A stretch of DNA of 64,000 nucleotides from Muscardinus avellanarius (taxonomy: Eukaryota; Chordata; Mammalia; Rodentia; Gliridae): NCBI GenBank assembly GCA_963383645.1, contig OY726560.1:64063058-64127057 (forward strand), in the 5' to 3' direction. The notes beneath the pieces are model-generated. The model saw only the letters and a list, made by a program, of their open reading frames with translations. It was not told the origin of the DNA and did no database searches. The translations under genes and the position numbers were made by a program. Shown piece by piece: positions 1 to 10,242 of this stretch (position 1 is the first letter of the stretch; each line of letters begins with the position of its first letter).

Positions 1-391
1 GTTTCTCTTTTTTGCTTTGGAAAGGAGATTACAAGTGGTAACATTTTCCCCACAGGCTTCAGTAATGACTACTCAAGAATAAGTAGGAGGTGTCTGTGAC
101 ACACCAAACTTCAGGTGTGACCTCACGAGGAGCCAGTGTTAGGGAGTCTCTAGCACCGGCTATAAGAGGCTCTTGCTGCTGCTGGGTGCTGCCCATCAGT
201 ACAGGGAGCTCTTGGTGGTGACCTGTCGGGTTCCAAGATAGTTAGCGCTTTGGGTGGATTGGTGGCTTTGGATCTGATTTGTTGGTTTGGACTTTTGGCA
301 TTGTTTTGTGTGTTTGTTTGCTTGTTTGCTTGGGTTTGTTATTTTAATGTACTTTCGTTTGTTGGTTTGTTTTTTCAGCTAACATTGTTAG
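1..391. other. unassigned sequence upstream of kinase pseudogene
   Basis: No gene or named repeat recognised. The stretch around 295-375 is rich in GTTT/GTTTG runs. A TATA-like word (tataaga) occurs near 160, but nothing else supports a promoter. It could be the 5' untranslated part or flank of the kinase retrocopy that follows. Confidence 0.4.
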
Positions 392-484
392 TTGCTATTA
401 TGGCTTTTGATTGTCAGTGTTAGGAGAGATAATAGAGAGGCCAGGCCAGGCCTTGAGGCCAACTTTCCCTGTGAGGATGTCCTC

Positions 485-930
485 ATGGACAATTATATGG
501 TCCTGAAGGACACTGGCAAGGGTAGTATTGCTCAGATCAAACTGGCCCACCATGTTCTCAGTGGGACGGAGGTAGCTGTGAAATTCTTGCCTCCGTATAG
601 GGACAACCTTTTTGTTCAATCTGAAATTGCTCTCATGAGGTCAGTGGAACACCCACACGTCATATAGCTGTTTGAGATCATAGACATGCCGACTGCATCT
701 ACCTGTTGATGGGGCACGTGAGTGGGATGGGAGGGTGCTGCTGCATCCCATCAGGGAAGCCCAGAGGGTGTTCTACCAGGTTGTAAGTACAGTGTGCTAC
801 TTCCACAAGAGAGGCATCCTACACAGGGACATGAAGCCACAGAACATCCTGGACTCAGAAGGGAACATCAAAGTCACTGACTTTGGACTGAGCTGCCACT
901 CCAGGGCCAGGCACTCCAGTGCCTCTGGGT
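485..930 (+). pseudogene. broken protein kinase retrocopy, sperm motility kinase (Smok/MARK-like) type
   Basis: Seen: an ATG at 485 opens a kinase-like reading. It has a glycine-loop equivalent (GKGSIAQIKLA), the ATP-lysine motif VAVKFL, and a C-helix-like SEIALMRSVEHPHVI. A TAG at 665-667 stands where this family usually has Gln, followed in frame by LFEIID. The homology then moves to another frame for YLLMG (from 700) and to the third frame from about 735, giving [24 protein letters not shown] and TDFGLS (catalytic-loop HRD and DFG motifs). About ten residues seem missing between the hinge and the helix before HRD. Known: this motif order is typical of CAMK-type AMPK/MARK kinases, and Smok genes are single-exon relatives expressed in testis. 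Inferred: with one stop, two frame shifts and no C-lobe after DFG, it cannot encode a working kinase. The absence of introns suggests a retrocopy. A MARK or other Smok-like parent is possible. Homology ends just before the (CA)n tract at 942. Confidence 0.82.
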
Positions 931-940
931 GATCCTGGGT

Positions 941-941
<1 letters not shown>

Positions 942-990
<49 letters not shown>
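942..990. repeat. (CA)n microsatellite
   Basis: About 24 near-perfect CA units directly follow the truncated kinase homology, then a short CACTG/GCACTG run. It likely marks where the pseudogene lost its 3' part. Confidence 0.95.
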
Positions 991-994
<4 letters not shown>

Positions 995-2435
995 TGCACT
1001 GCAAATTAGATCATGTAATCATATAGGTCCTGAATCTTTTTAATACCTTTTGGAAGGAGTCTTAAGAAGCATCTCCTCTGGACACACACCTTTCCCAGTG
1101 GCCATTAGAAACGGAATCTCCTTTTGTTTTGTTCTCTTGTGAAATAACAGGTACTTTCTCAGGATGAGCTGCTACTAGAAAAGAAACAACAAATAATTGA
1201 AACCATCTTAAGCTATATATTTTTGCTGCATATTCATGGGCCAGAAGGTAACTTGATATGAATGGTTTTGGTCAAAGAATAATCTTATTAAACATGCTTT
1301 TGGAAATACTTGCTGAATTTTATAATCTTACAACACTACCCCCAGAAGGCCAAAATTGTGAATTCTATGATAGGTACAGGTAAATGCAGGCAAAGAAAAT
1401 TCTAAAGTTCCTTCCTGAAAAAAAAAAAAAAAATACTAGATAGCAGAATATGCCCAGGAAACTGACCTAAGCTTTTACTTTAGAAATTTAGAGTCTAGGA
1501 AATCTCAGAGAAATTTATAGAGTGAGATGTACTAATATATTTTCATAGATAAGCCATCTAGAGTCTGTGTATATGGGGCATTTAACATGATAGTAATAAA
1601 TGTAATAGTTTAAAATTTTTAAGACATTGAATATAAACATGCAACTCTAAAATAGATCATACTTTACCATTAATATCGGTTTTCTTTGACTAGAGATGTA
1701 TTTCTATTTAAAAGCCTAGTGCTACTTAGGATAAATTTTGAAGATCTAAAGTATTTAGTTATCTTTACCTTATTAAATGACATTTAACAAGGATTTAATA
1801 CTTTTGTTTAGTAAATATCCAACTGGGAGGGCTTCTGCAATTTTTTTAAGTAGAAAAGTTTGCACAAAAGAAGTGTTCTTATTACCAAATTAGTTTCTTT
1901 GAAGTATGTGGCAGATTACATCAGTCTCTTATTTGAATTGGTACAACAGAAGACATCCATTGTACATCATTAGTGATGCATTAAATTGGTTATTTATGTT
2001 TTAAAATCTAAGAATAGTAGAATCTTTTGTGTTTGCCTTCAAAGATTCTTGTTATAATAAAACATTTTGAAATTAATAAAGTTGTCTTTTTCATAATATG
2101 AAAGGAAGAGTTAGCAGTTATTTAATAGATTTAAGCCAGTTTGATAGATGAAGTAATCTACTACTAGTGGGGTTGAGTTCAGAAAATAATTGCCAGTTCT
2201 TTACTTCTTAATGATTGTTCAATGTTGGGGGAAAAAATCACCCAGAACTTTAAAATGCTAGATAAGAAATTAATTAATCTTTCCCTATAAAAGTAGATGT
2301 TCAATGGAAGCATTTGATGTATGGTTTTTATATACTTGTGCCAAATATTATACTAATTTCATTAATATATTAATTTTGACAATAACATAATAAAGGTCTT
2401 AAACATGGAAGGCCTGTTAGCACCTGTCTGGATCT
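991..2435. other. AT-rich unassigned sequence
   Basis: No coding signal and no repeat family recognised. An A-run lies at about 1419-1433. Short stretches could be very old retroelement debris, but I cannot assign them. Confidence 0.4.
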
Positions 2436-2439
2436 GTCT

Positions 2440-2755
2440 CTACCATCAATTTGTTAACCATTGTTCTGCTACATGTGGCTACTGAGCATTTGAAATATGG
2501 CTACTCCAAATAGGAATGTGTACCCTAAGTATAAAATACACACTGAATTTAAAGACGGTGCCCAAAGCAAAAAGAATGCAAAAGAGTCCATCAATAACTT
2601 TTTGTTGGTTAAATATTGAGACAGTATTCTGAATATATTTGTTTGAATAAGTTTTATTACCAAAATTAATTTCATCTATTTCTTTTTATTTTTTAAATGT
2701 GGCCATAGAAACTATGGATGTAGCCTGAAATATGTTTCTGTTGGACTGTGCTGGT
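2440..2755. mobile_element. ancient mammalian DNA-transposon-like repeat
   Basis: The stretch reads through words I recall from a widespread placental repeat: tgtggctactgagcatttga near 2476, aaaatacacactgaattt near 2533, and a closing 'ttggactgtgctggtc' near 2740. The ends have the weak inverted-repeat look of a non-autonomous hAT-like element. The family name is not certain. It is strongly decayed, as expected for an insertion predating rodents. Confidence 0.55.
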
Positions 2756-2764
2756 CTACACCAA

Positions 2765-2895
2765 CACGTTTACTTTAAGGATGAGGAAACTGAAGCCCAC
2801 AAAAGTAAAGTAAAGCAACCTCACTAAAATGGCAGAGCTGAGAGTTGAGAGCTGAGAGCCAGGCTTAGGGATACAGTGCTGTTCTTCCCACACCA
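2765..2895 (-). mobile_element. MIR SINE relic
   Basis: It contains the reverse-complement MIR core: 'aggatgaggaaactgaagcc' near 2778, then 'ggcagagctgagag' near 2831. These are the usual markers of MIR in antisense orientation. Divergence is high, as normal for this Mesozoic tRNA-derived SINE. Confidence 0.75.
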
Positions 2896-3635
2896 CCCTG
2901 CTTTCATCAAGTTCCAGCTATTAAAAATTGACACATAGATATTCACACACCCACGTCAGAACGGACTCCTCCAAAGTGGTCATCTTGACATCATGGGAGG
3001 CCGTGTGTGCTTATTTTCATAGTACATTTACGTTTCCCCTTTTAGAAACAGCTTCAGAATTTTCCAGATGTTTTTGATAGCAGATTTGTGACTTTAGGGG
3101 ATGGTTTTGATTTTTAGAAATAGCCACAAGTTATTTGGAGATGTCTACTAAGTAATATTGTGTCTGAAACAACGTGTGGTCATAACAGAAGACAGCTTCA
3201 TGTGTGCACATGTGGGAAAGAAAAAGGGACACACCCACGAGGTAGACAGTCTTGTGAGAGAGAGTTCCAAGGTAGAATTCTACAACTATATTGATCAGTT
3301 GTTGCTCCTCTAGAAGAATATTCAGAAACGAATACTCATTTGTATATATAATCTCTTATATATTTTAATCATTACTACTTTATAGTCACATTTTTCATTA
3401 GATAAATTCAAGAAATAGTGTTAATTCTATACACATATATTTGGCTTTGTGAATTATCCTTCTGGTTAGTTTAATAGGACTGTCAAGTGAACTAAACAAT
3501 GAAAAAAGTATGGATTTTTATTGATATTTTATCTAAAAACCATAGACTCTATAATATAATACTAAACTAATAAAAATTAAATGATTTAATTTTTATCTAG
3601 AAAACACTAGATAAAAATTAAATCATTGGGTAAAG
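2896..3635. other. AT-rich unassigned sequence with a perfect hairpin
   Basis: No gene or repeat family recognised. At 3580-3600 and 3607-3627 there is a perfect 21-bp inverted repeat with a 6-base spacer (see findings). Confidence 0.5.
3580..3627. repeat. perfect 21-bp inverted repeat, 6-base loop
   Basis: The left arm 3580-3600 and right arm 3607-3627 are exact reverse complements, separated by aaaaca. A third copy of the AT core (taaaaattaa at 3571) makes the left arm itself nearly palindromic. It is able to form a hairpin or cruciform. No transposon ends or TSD are obvious. Confidence 0.85.
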
Positions 3636-3646
3636 TAATAAGCATT

Positions 3647-3850
3647 TTTTTGTGTGTGTATGTGGTGCTGGGGATGGAACCCAGAGGCTTTCTATCTTCC
3701 CAGACCTATTTTGTATTTTATTTGGAAACAGGGTCTCACTAAGTTGCTGAGAGCATCACTAAGTAACTGAGGCTGGCTTTGAACCTGCGCAATCTTCCTG
3801 TCTCAGTCTCCCAAGTGCAGGGATTACAAGCGTGCGCCACCATGCCCAGC
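3647..3850 (-). mobile_element. B1-dID composite SINE
   Basis: On the plus strand the element starts with its T-rich tail, then 'ggtgctggggatggaaccca' (ID arm end), 'tttggaaacagggtctcact' (linker) and closes with 'gcgtgcgccaccatgccc' (B1 head). An 11-bp TSD, taataagcatt, is present at 3636-3646 and 3851-3861 without mismatch, proving retroposition. It belongs to the subtype with a TTTCCAAATAAAATA-type linker. Confidence 0.95.
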
Positions 3851-3861
3851 TAATAAGCATT

Positions 3862-4340
3862 CTTAAAACAACTAATGATAAACTTTCTCTAACATTTGAC
3901 CATTATATACTCATTAACTATTTTTAAAAAATCCTCATTGCAATTAAAACAAAGTATACTTTTACTTTATATACGTATGTAGTTAAGTATTTGTATACTG
4001 AAGAGGAAAATGGATATTGTGTTAGCCAGTAAAATGAAGAAATTCTCTGACATCTGCTATGTGGTTTTTATCACACTAAGTATTGCAAACTCAATATCCA
4101 TAAGTTATTAGATAGCATAACATATTCTTCTATATATAAACAAATTTTACATTTAGTAGTATATTTGGTGCTTAGAATAACTGCAAGAACCAGCCCACTT
4201 TTAATTTGAATAGATTAGTTTTCTTGCATAGTATTTTTGGGCTATACCTGACTGTCCTAGAATGTGCTACAAAGTGGAATCATTGTTTTAAGTGCAAATG
4301 AAAACATCCAAACCAACAACTAGAAGTATTAACTCATTTT
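3862..4340. other. AT-rich unassigned sequence
   Basis: No coding signal or identifiable repeat. It serves as the target sequence of the L1 insertion that starts at 4341. Confidence 0.4.
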
Positions 4341-5306
4341 ATTTTTTTTTTTTATCTTTTTAAAAAAATTTATTGGTGCATTGTAATCATATATCTTAAT
4401 GGGATAAAAAATGGTGGAGACATACATGCACACATCATCACCCAGTTAGCCCTTACCCAGTTTCCACCCCATTCCCTCCCCTGTCCTCCTTCCCATGCTT
4501 GGCTTAGTGATTTGCTTTGATATAGTTGTTTAAGTACATCATGTGTTTTAGAGTTTTCCTCTTCCCTCTCCCATCCCCTCAGTAAGGTCACCTTATTTGC
4601 TCATCTATAGAATCTTCTTCATCTAGAGTTCCTCCTGTTACCCATTTCTCCCTAGCTTTCGCATATTAGGGAAAGCATCTGATTTCTTATATTTTGTGAC
4701 TAACTAATCTCACTTAACATAATGTCCTTCAGTTCCATCCATTTCCCTGTAAATGATGTAATTGTGTTTTTTTTTATGGCTGAGTAAAATTTTATTGTGC
4801 GTATCCCACAGTTTTGTAACCCATTCATCTGTTGATGGACATCTTGGCTGTTTCCATAGTTTGGCAATTGTGAATTGTGCAGCTCTGAACATAAATACAC
4901 ATGCATTAGTTTAGTAGTTTGGCTTCTTTTCCTTTGGGTAGATACCCAGAAGTGGTATTGCTGGATCATATGGTAAGTTCATTCCCATTTTCTGAGGATC
5001 CTCCATACTGTTTTCCAAAGTGGTGGTTTGCAAACCCACCAACAATGTTTTAGAGTTCCCACTTCTCTACATCCTCACCAGCATTTGTTGTTGTTTGTGT
5101 TTTGAATCACTGCCATTCTATTTGGTGTTAGGTGAAATCTCAGGGTAGTTTTTGGTGGGTTTTTTTTTTTTTTTTTTTTTTTGGTGGTACCGGGGTAGTT
5201 TTGATTTTCATTTCTCTGATTGTTTATGATGTTGAGCATTTTTTATACATTTATTGGCCGTTTGAATTTCTTTCTTCGTGAAGTGTCTATTTAATTCACT
5301 TGCCCA
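4341..5306 (-). mobile_element. 5'-truncated L1 (3' UTR and end of ORF2)
   Basis: Antisense L1: the T-rich tail at about 4341-4375 is followed by a rodent L1 3' UTR and then ORF2 C-terminal coding on the minus strand. The reading there (KFYSAIKKNTI..FTGKWMELKDIMLSEIS) matches the well-known L1 ORF2 tail motif. An 11-bp perfect TSD, taactcatttt, lies at 4330-4340 and 5307-5317. Frames are broken by several changes, so it is dead. A 40-bp SINE-tail insertion interrupts it at 5153-5192. Confidence 0.92.
5153..5192 (-). mobile_element. ultra-short 5'-truncated SINE insertion
   Basis: Inside the L1 sequence sits a T-run followed by ggtggtaccgg, the last bases of the local SINE (in antisense: ccggtaccacc plus poly-A). 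It is bounded by a 10-bp repeat, gggtagtttt, at 5143-5152 and 5193-5202. The L1 reading continues on both sides. See findings. Confidence 0.75.
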
Positions 5307-5317
5307 TAACTCATTTT

Positions 5318-5536
5318 TGTTTGTAGGATGCATTAATTTAGAAATAGGAACACAGTTTAGGTCTTTAACCTGAATATATAATTTTAAAAGTCTGAGAATA
5401 TAATAAAAAATCTTAATTATACATGATATACAGGGCTTTGTAACATCTTATTGACTTGTTTTCCATTTTATTGGACCAAGGCAATTGGAAGGTTATATTT
5501 TTCCTTCTGCTTATGTGTAAATCTACAAAATTTAAA
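5318..5536. other. short unassigned AT-rich spacer
   Basis: Unique-looking sequence between the L1 and the next SINE. No coding or repeat signal seen. Confidence 0.4.
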
Positions 5537-5548
5537 ATACTATTTGCT

Positions 5549-5788
5549 GCTGGACGTGGTGGCAAATGCTTGTAATCCCAGCGCTTGGGAGGAGGAGATA
5601 GGAGGATCATGCAGGTTCGAAGCCAGCTGTGCTGGCTTAAGAGACCCTGTTTAAAAAAAAATTAAAAAAAATATATATATATACATATACATATATATAA
5701 AATAGGTCTGGGAGTGTAGCCCAAAGGTAGAAGAGCTTCCAGAAACCCCAGTACCACCACTAATAATAATAATAATAATAATAATAAT
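5549..5788 (+). mobile_element. B1-dID SINE, 'gctggcttaag' subtype, with (TAA)n tail
   Basis: B1 head 'gctggacgtggtggc', then a left arm with the diagnostic gtgctggcttaagagac replacing the usual 'cttagtgaggc..' segment. An (AT)n-expanded linker near 5671-5698 and an ID arm ending ccccagtaccacc follow. The tail has become (TAA)n at 5760-5788. A 12-bp perfect TSD, atactatttgct, is at 5537-5548 and 5789-5800. Confidence 0.95.
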
Positions 5789-5827
5789 ATACTATTTGCT
5801 AACAAAACTTATTAAAATTTGGAATGA

Positions 5828-6033
5828 GCCAGGCGTGGTGGCGCATGCTTGTAATCCCCATGCTTGGGAGGCTGAGACAGGAGGATCACACAGGTTCGAA
5901 GTCAGCCTCAGCTGCTTAGTGAGGCTCTCAGCAACTTAGTGAGACCCTGTTTTTAAATAAAATATAAAATAAGTCTAGGGGTATAGCCCAGAGGTAGAAA
6001 GCCTCTGGGTTCCACCCCCAGTACCACCAAAAA
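5828..6033 (+). mobile_element. B1-dID SINE
   Basis: Full-length composite: head 'gccaggcgtggtggcgcatg', left arm, ATAAAATATAAAA linker, ID arm ending cccccagtaccacc and a short A-tail. TSD 5815-5827 and 6034-6046 (aaatttggaatga / aaatttagaatga, one mismatch). Confidence 0.95.
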
Positions 6034-6165
6034 AAATTTAGAATGACATTTCACAGTAATTTCTAATTTCACAAATATTTCCAATTACAGCTTAAATGGC
6101 TTATAGTTTATTGTTGTTATAGTTGATTTTTTAAGAAGATTCTTTGTTCCAAACCATATCATAAT

Positions 6166-6350
6166 TTTTTTTTATGGTACTGGGGATTGAACCCAGGGGC
6201 ATTCTACCTCTGAGCTACATCTCCTAGCCCTTTTTATTTATATTATTTTGTTTTAAAAACAGGGTCTCACTAGGCTACTGAAAGCTTCACTATGTTATAG
6301 CTGAGGCTGTCCTTGAACCTGTGATCGTCCTGTCTTGGCCTTCCAAGTAC
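6166..6350 (-). mobile_element. B1-dID SINE, older copy
   Basis: The T-tail, 'ggtactggggattgaaccca', 'gagctacat', the linker and 'acagggtctcactaggc' are clear. The B1 head is truncated or lost after 'ccaagtactagc'. It is more diverged than its neighbours. Confidence 0.85.
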
Positions 6351-6727
6351 TAGCTATGTTATAGGTTTTTTAATAATTCTACAACTACTGCTGCACTTTA
6401 ATATTATCCATAAATTTGGAAAACATTGATACTCAAATCAACTGATGAAAATGAATTTTGACACTTGCCATAAATAAATCATTCATAAATAAAGCATTAA
6501 AAATCATTGAATAGTTCTGTGTTTTAGGAGAAGGTCAACTTAACTGAGTACAGACATAAAGTTCCTGTTAGTAGAGGTATAATGTCAGTTTGAAAAACTG
6601 TTATTTTGAAATATTATCCATGCTAACTGTAAATCACCTACAATTATGCATGTACACTCAAATATCTTTAGGGAGAGAGAAGAGAGAATATGAATGTTTG
6701 GTAAATATCCTAAGGGATAACATGTAT
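6351..6727. other. unassigned sequence
   Basis: No coding signal or recognisable repeat. Composition is AT-rich. Confidence 0.4.
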
Positions 6728-6962
6728 TATTTATTTATTTATTTTTATTTTTTATTTTTGGTGGTACTAGGGGTGGAACCCAGAAGCTTTCCACCTCCAG
6801 GCTATACTCCCAGACCTTTTTTTTATATTTTATTTGGAAACAGGGTCTCATTAAGTTGCTGAGAGCCTCACTAAGTAGCTGAGGCTGGCTTTGAACCCGT
6901 GCGATCCTCCTGTCTCCGCCTCCCAAGCGCGGGGATTACAAGCGTGCGCCACCACGCCCGGC
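6728..6962 (-). mobile_element. B1-dID SINE with (TTTA)n tail
   Basis: The tail has drifted into TTTA/TTTTA units at 6729-6760. The ID arm and linker (tttggaaacagggtc) and an intact B1 head 'gcgtgcgccaccacgcccgg' follow. The head keeps CpG sites, so it is a relatively young copy. Confidence 0.93.
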
Positions 6963-7059
6963 TTGTATCATCTATTTAAACATACAGTTTTACTTAAAAG
7001 CTATTCAGTAATCTCCTAAAAATGTATACATTTTCCATTCCAACAAATATAAATGTGAA

Positions 7060-8845
7060 CAATCATTTTCCCAATGTTGTAAAAACTTTTGCAACATACA
7101 GAAAAGTTAAAAGAATAGTGAATAGCCATATACTTACCACCTAGATTGTACAGTTAACATTTTACAATCCTTGTTTATCGCATGTCCTAATATTTAAGGG
7201 GCTCTCTGTTAATCCTGTCTTTCTTGAGCTGTCTTGGAGGTGGACGTGTGTGTACTCCCTGCCTTCCCCAGTACTTGAGCATGTGTGTCATTAATTGAGT
7301 TCAATATTGGTTTAGGGTTCTTTTCTTCTTTAGAGATAAAAATTTAAAAAATAACAACCTGAAGTGTGCCGAGTGGCCAGTTCTGACCATGTGCCTGTAG
7401 CACTCAAACTCCTGTCAAGATATGAAGCATTTGCATGGCAGTATGAAGACCCCTGCTTCCCCTTCAGTAAACCCCAGCTCTCGCCGCCCTCACAGGCAAC
7501 CGTTGTGCTGGTATTTTTCCACCACACATTAATTTTAACTCTTCCCGAGTGTCACATAAGTGAACTCGTGTAGAACCTGCTCTTTTGTGTGATGGTTCTT
7601 TCCCTACCCTACTGTGCGTGCCCATAGTCTGTTTCTTTCTGTATACATTCAGATTACTTATTCACCTTCCTTTCGACAGACACCTGAGCTGTTCTTGCTT
7701 CTTAACAATTATCAAGACAGCTGCTATGAACATTTCTTTTACAAGTCCTTCTGTGGACGTGTTTTCATTTCTCTTGGATCAGTCCCTAGCAATGGAATTG
7801 CTGGGTCACAGGGTAGCTGTATTTCTCCCACAAGACACTGTTTGACACTCCCACCAAAAATTCATGGAAGTTTCAGTTGCCAATATCCTTGCCAAAATTT
7901 AGAACTGATCTTTTAATTTTAGTCATTCTGGAAGGTGTGCGATGGTTTTTAGTTTATTGTTCCCCAATGACTAATGATGTTTAGTACTTTTTTGTGTGTC
8001 CACCGGTTATTTGTATATCTTTCTTTGTATGATTTCAGTTTTTTGTCTATTTATTATTTATTGCAGTACTGGGGATAGAAACCAGGGGCATTCTACCTCT
8101 GAGCTATTCCTGGAAACCCTTCTACCTCCAGGCTACACTCCCAGACCTATTTTATATTTTTATTTTGAAACAGGGTCTCTTAAGCCAGTGTGGCTGGCCT
8201 CGAACCTGCACGATCCTCGTGTCTCTGCCTCCCAAGCGCGGAGATTACAAGTGTGTGCCACAATGCCCAGCACAGCCCTATTTTTTTTATTCTTTACAAG
8301 CATGCGCCACCACACCCGGCTTTTTGTCTATTTTAAATTAGGTTATTTGTCTTTATTATTACATTACAGGAGTTCTTTATATTTTTATTTAAACAAATCT
8401 TTTGCTATATATGTTTTGTATGGGAAATATAGTTTGTGACATCCTTATCCATTTTCTTATTAATGATTTTCGTAATCAGGTCTTTAATTTTGATACAATC
8501 CAGTTTGTCGGGTTCTTTTTTTTTTTTTTTACAAAACCTTTGCCTAATCCCAATCTGTGACAATTTTCTCCTTTATCTAGAAACTTTATAGTGTTAGAAT
8601 TATGTTTAGGTCTAAGGTAGGCCTCAGGTTAGTTTTTGTGTATGGTGCGAGGAAGAGGTTGAGATTTGTTTTTACCCCCAATATGGATATTCAGTTTTTC
8701 AAACACAATTTGATTTTCTGGGCATTTTGTTAACAATCAAATGATCAAACAACTATGGGTCTATTTCTGGGCTCTCTCTTCTGTTCCATTGGTCTATATT
8801 TTTTTACCTCTTCATGCTAATAGTATATAGCTTTATAATAAGTGA
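7060..8845 (-). mobile_element. ancient L1M relic (3' region and ORF2 part)
   Basis: Antisense old L1. It has 3' UTR-like words near 7088-7165 and 'ggaattgctgggtcacaggg' at 7794. It also has 'ttctgttccattggtctat' near 8780 and 'agctttataataag' near 8829, standard reverse-complement markers of ORF2/3' sequence in mammalian L1M families. It is full of stops. It was interrupted by the composite SINE at 8053-8320 and split by poly-T at about 8518-8532. Confidence 0.8.
8053..8320 (-). mobile_element. recombinant multi-unit B1-dID SINE
   Basis: One insertion with a 13-bp perfect TSD, tttttgtctattt (8040-8052 and 8321-8333). Read on the minus strand it contains a 25-base B1 head joined to a linker (aaagaataaaaaaaatagg). 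A second, nearly full left arm of the 'ggctta' subtype follows, then one ID-arm piece (ggtctgggagtgtagcctgg) and finally another ID-arm piece ending ccccagtactgc. Parts of at least three monomers therefore lie within one TSD. Confidence 0.85.
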
Positions 8846-8859
8846 ATAGTAATTTTTAA

Positions 8860-9135
8860 TAACTACATGTATGTATTATATCTAAATACTTTTATTTTTT
8901 TACTAATTTAATTTCTAACTTTGCTACCATAACTAATACTTCCATGAAAATCTTTGCTTCATATATCTTTTCTGACTATTGAATTATCTTCTCAGGGTTA
9001 ATTTCTGTATAGGAATGCTGGGTCAAAGGATGAGTACATTTTTCATTTTGATAAATTAATCAATCTGTCTTTTATACTCCCATCAACCTTTGCATTAAAG
9101 TACCTATTTCCTCATACCTTGTGAAGAATTAAACT
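8860..9135 (-). mobile_element. ancient L1M fragment
   Basis: A second antisense L1 segment containing 'aggaatgctgggtcaaagga' near 9011 and 'actcccatcaacc' near 9077, typical of the reverse-complemented ORF2 end. It is highly diverged. Confidence 0.6.
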
Positions 9136-10122
9136 TCTTTAATAAATAAGAATTAGTGAACTAGGATTGTGAGAGGCTTGTGTATGTTTATGTGTGTACA
9201 TTTATGGAATTGGTGTTTATTTTCCATGCTTATTTTTATCTCTGAATCATGTAGAAAGTATTGTCAACAAGGTACTTAATTAAGAAGCATCTTACCAATA
9301 GGATATGATTGACTAAGGTTTGGATTCCATTTTCCCATCTGGTAATGACTGTGCATTGATGGAAGAGTAGGTGAGGTTGACTAAGGTAATAAGCACGGCT
9401 GTGATCATAGGATCACCTCTCAGAACTCTCACTGAACTTTGTACTTAGGCTTTCCAAAACAACTACAACATCTTTCCACAATAGAAAACAGTCTGCACTC
9501 ATTCAATGGATACCTGGTAATTTTCTGACATAATAGTAGCTTGTATGGCATAGTTTACAATGCTGATCTGAGTCAGAAACAATGAAATGCCTTATTATTT
9601 TTGTACTCTGTATTTGTACTAAACGCTTAAATGTTGAAAGATGAAAACAAAGATTGGTGCTGGGCCTCCTTCCCCTCCCCCCCTCCAACTTCTCGGTGGT
9701 GTGTGCAAGGAATTTTCCATTAACTCTATCTGTGGTCAGTTTAAAGAGAGAGAGAGAAAATCAAAATACATCAAATCAGAAAAACATCAAACCATGAGAT
9801 TTTGCCCAGTTTCTTCCTTTGAGTATTTTTATATTACTGAAAGAAACCTAATTCTTATTTATTTCCTATGGACAAGGATAGTGAACTAATATTAAATGGA
9901 AGAATTTAATATTTAATTGAATATTTAATATTAAATGGAAGAATCAAGAAGTGAATTCTCTCTTAAGAGAATAAATATTTGATCTTTGATAAATCACTGT
10001 AGTCCTCAGTTTCTTCTTCTGTGAAATGAAAAGTTTTGGTTTTGCTATCTTCAAGGCTTCTATAGTTCTTTGATTGGCTCTGTGCCTGAATTCTAACTTA
10101 GGATAAAATTTTGTTTGAAGAT
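9136..10122. other. unassigned sequence
   Basis: No gene or named repeat recognised. A 19-bp direct repeat (taatattaaatggaagaat) occurs at 9887-9905 and 9926-9944, with a palindromic AT core between the copies. Confidence 0.45.
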
Positions 10123-10134
10123 CAGTAGATTTTA

Positions 10135-10230
10135 GATTGGGGGTGTGGCTCAGTGGTAGGACACTTGCTAACATGCACAAGGCTCTGGGTTCAAACTCTA
10201 GCACTCTATTAAAAAAAAGGAAAAGAGAAG
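10135..10230 (+). mobile_element. ID SINE
   Basis: tRNA-Ala/BC1-like element with a box-A region ggctcagtggtaggac, then acttgctaacatgcacaagg and a box-B region gggttcaaac, followed by an A-rich tail. A 12-bp TSD (cagtagatttta / cagcagatttta) lies at 10123-10134 and 10231-10242. It is not a tRNA gene: there is no cloverleaf 3' half. Confidence 0.92.
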
Positions 10231-10242
10231 CAGCAGATTTTA

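Noticed and set aside
160..170. TATA-like motif upstream of the kinase pseudogene
   Set aside because: Single AT word without other core-promoter support.
4700..4969. Minus-strand 89-codon frame
   Set aside because: It is the C-terminal ORF2 relic of the truncated L1, already annotated; not a separate gene.
10135..10230. tRNA-like box A/box B
   Set aside because: Part of an ID SINE with TSD and A-tail; no 3' half of a tRNA cloverleaf. The same applies to the other ID copies.
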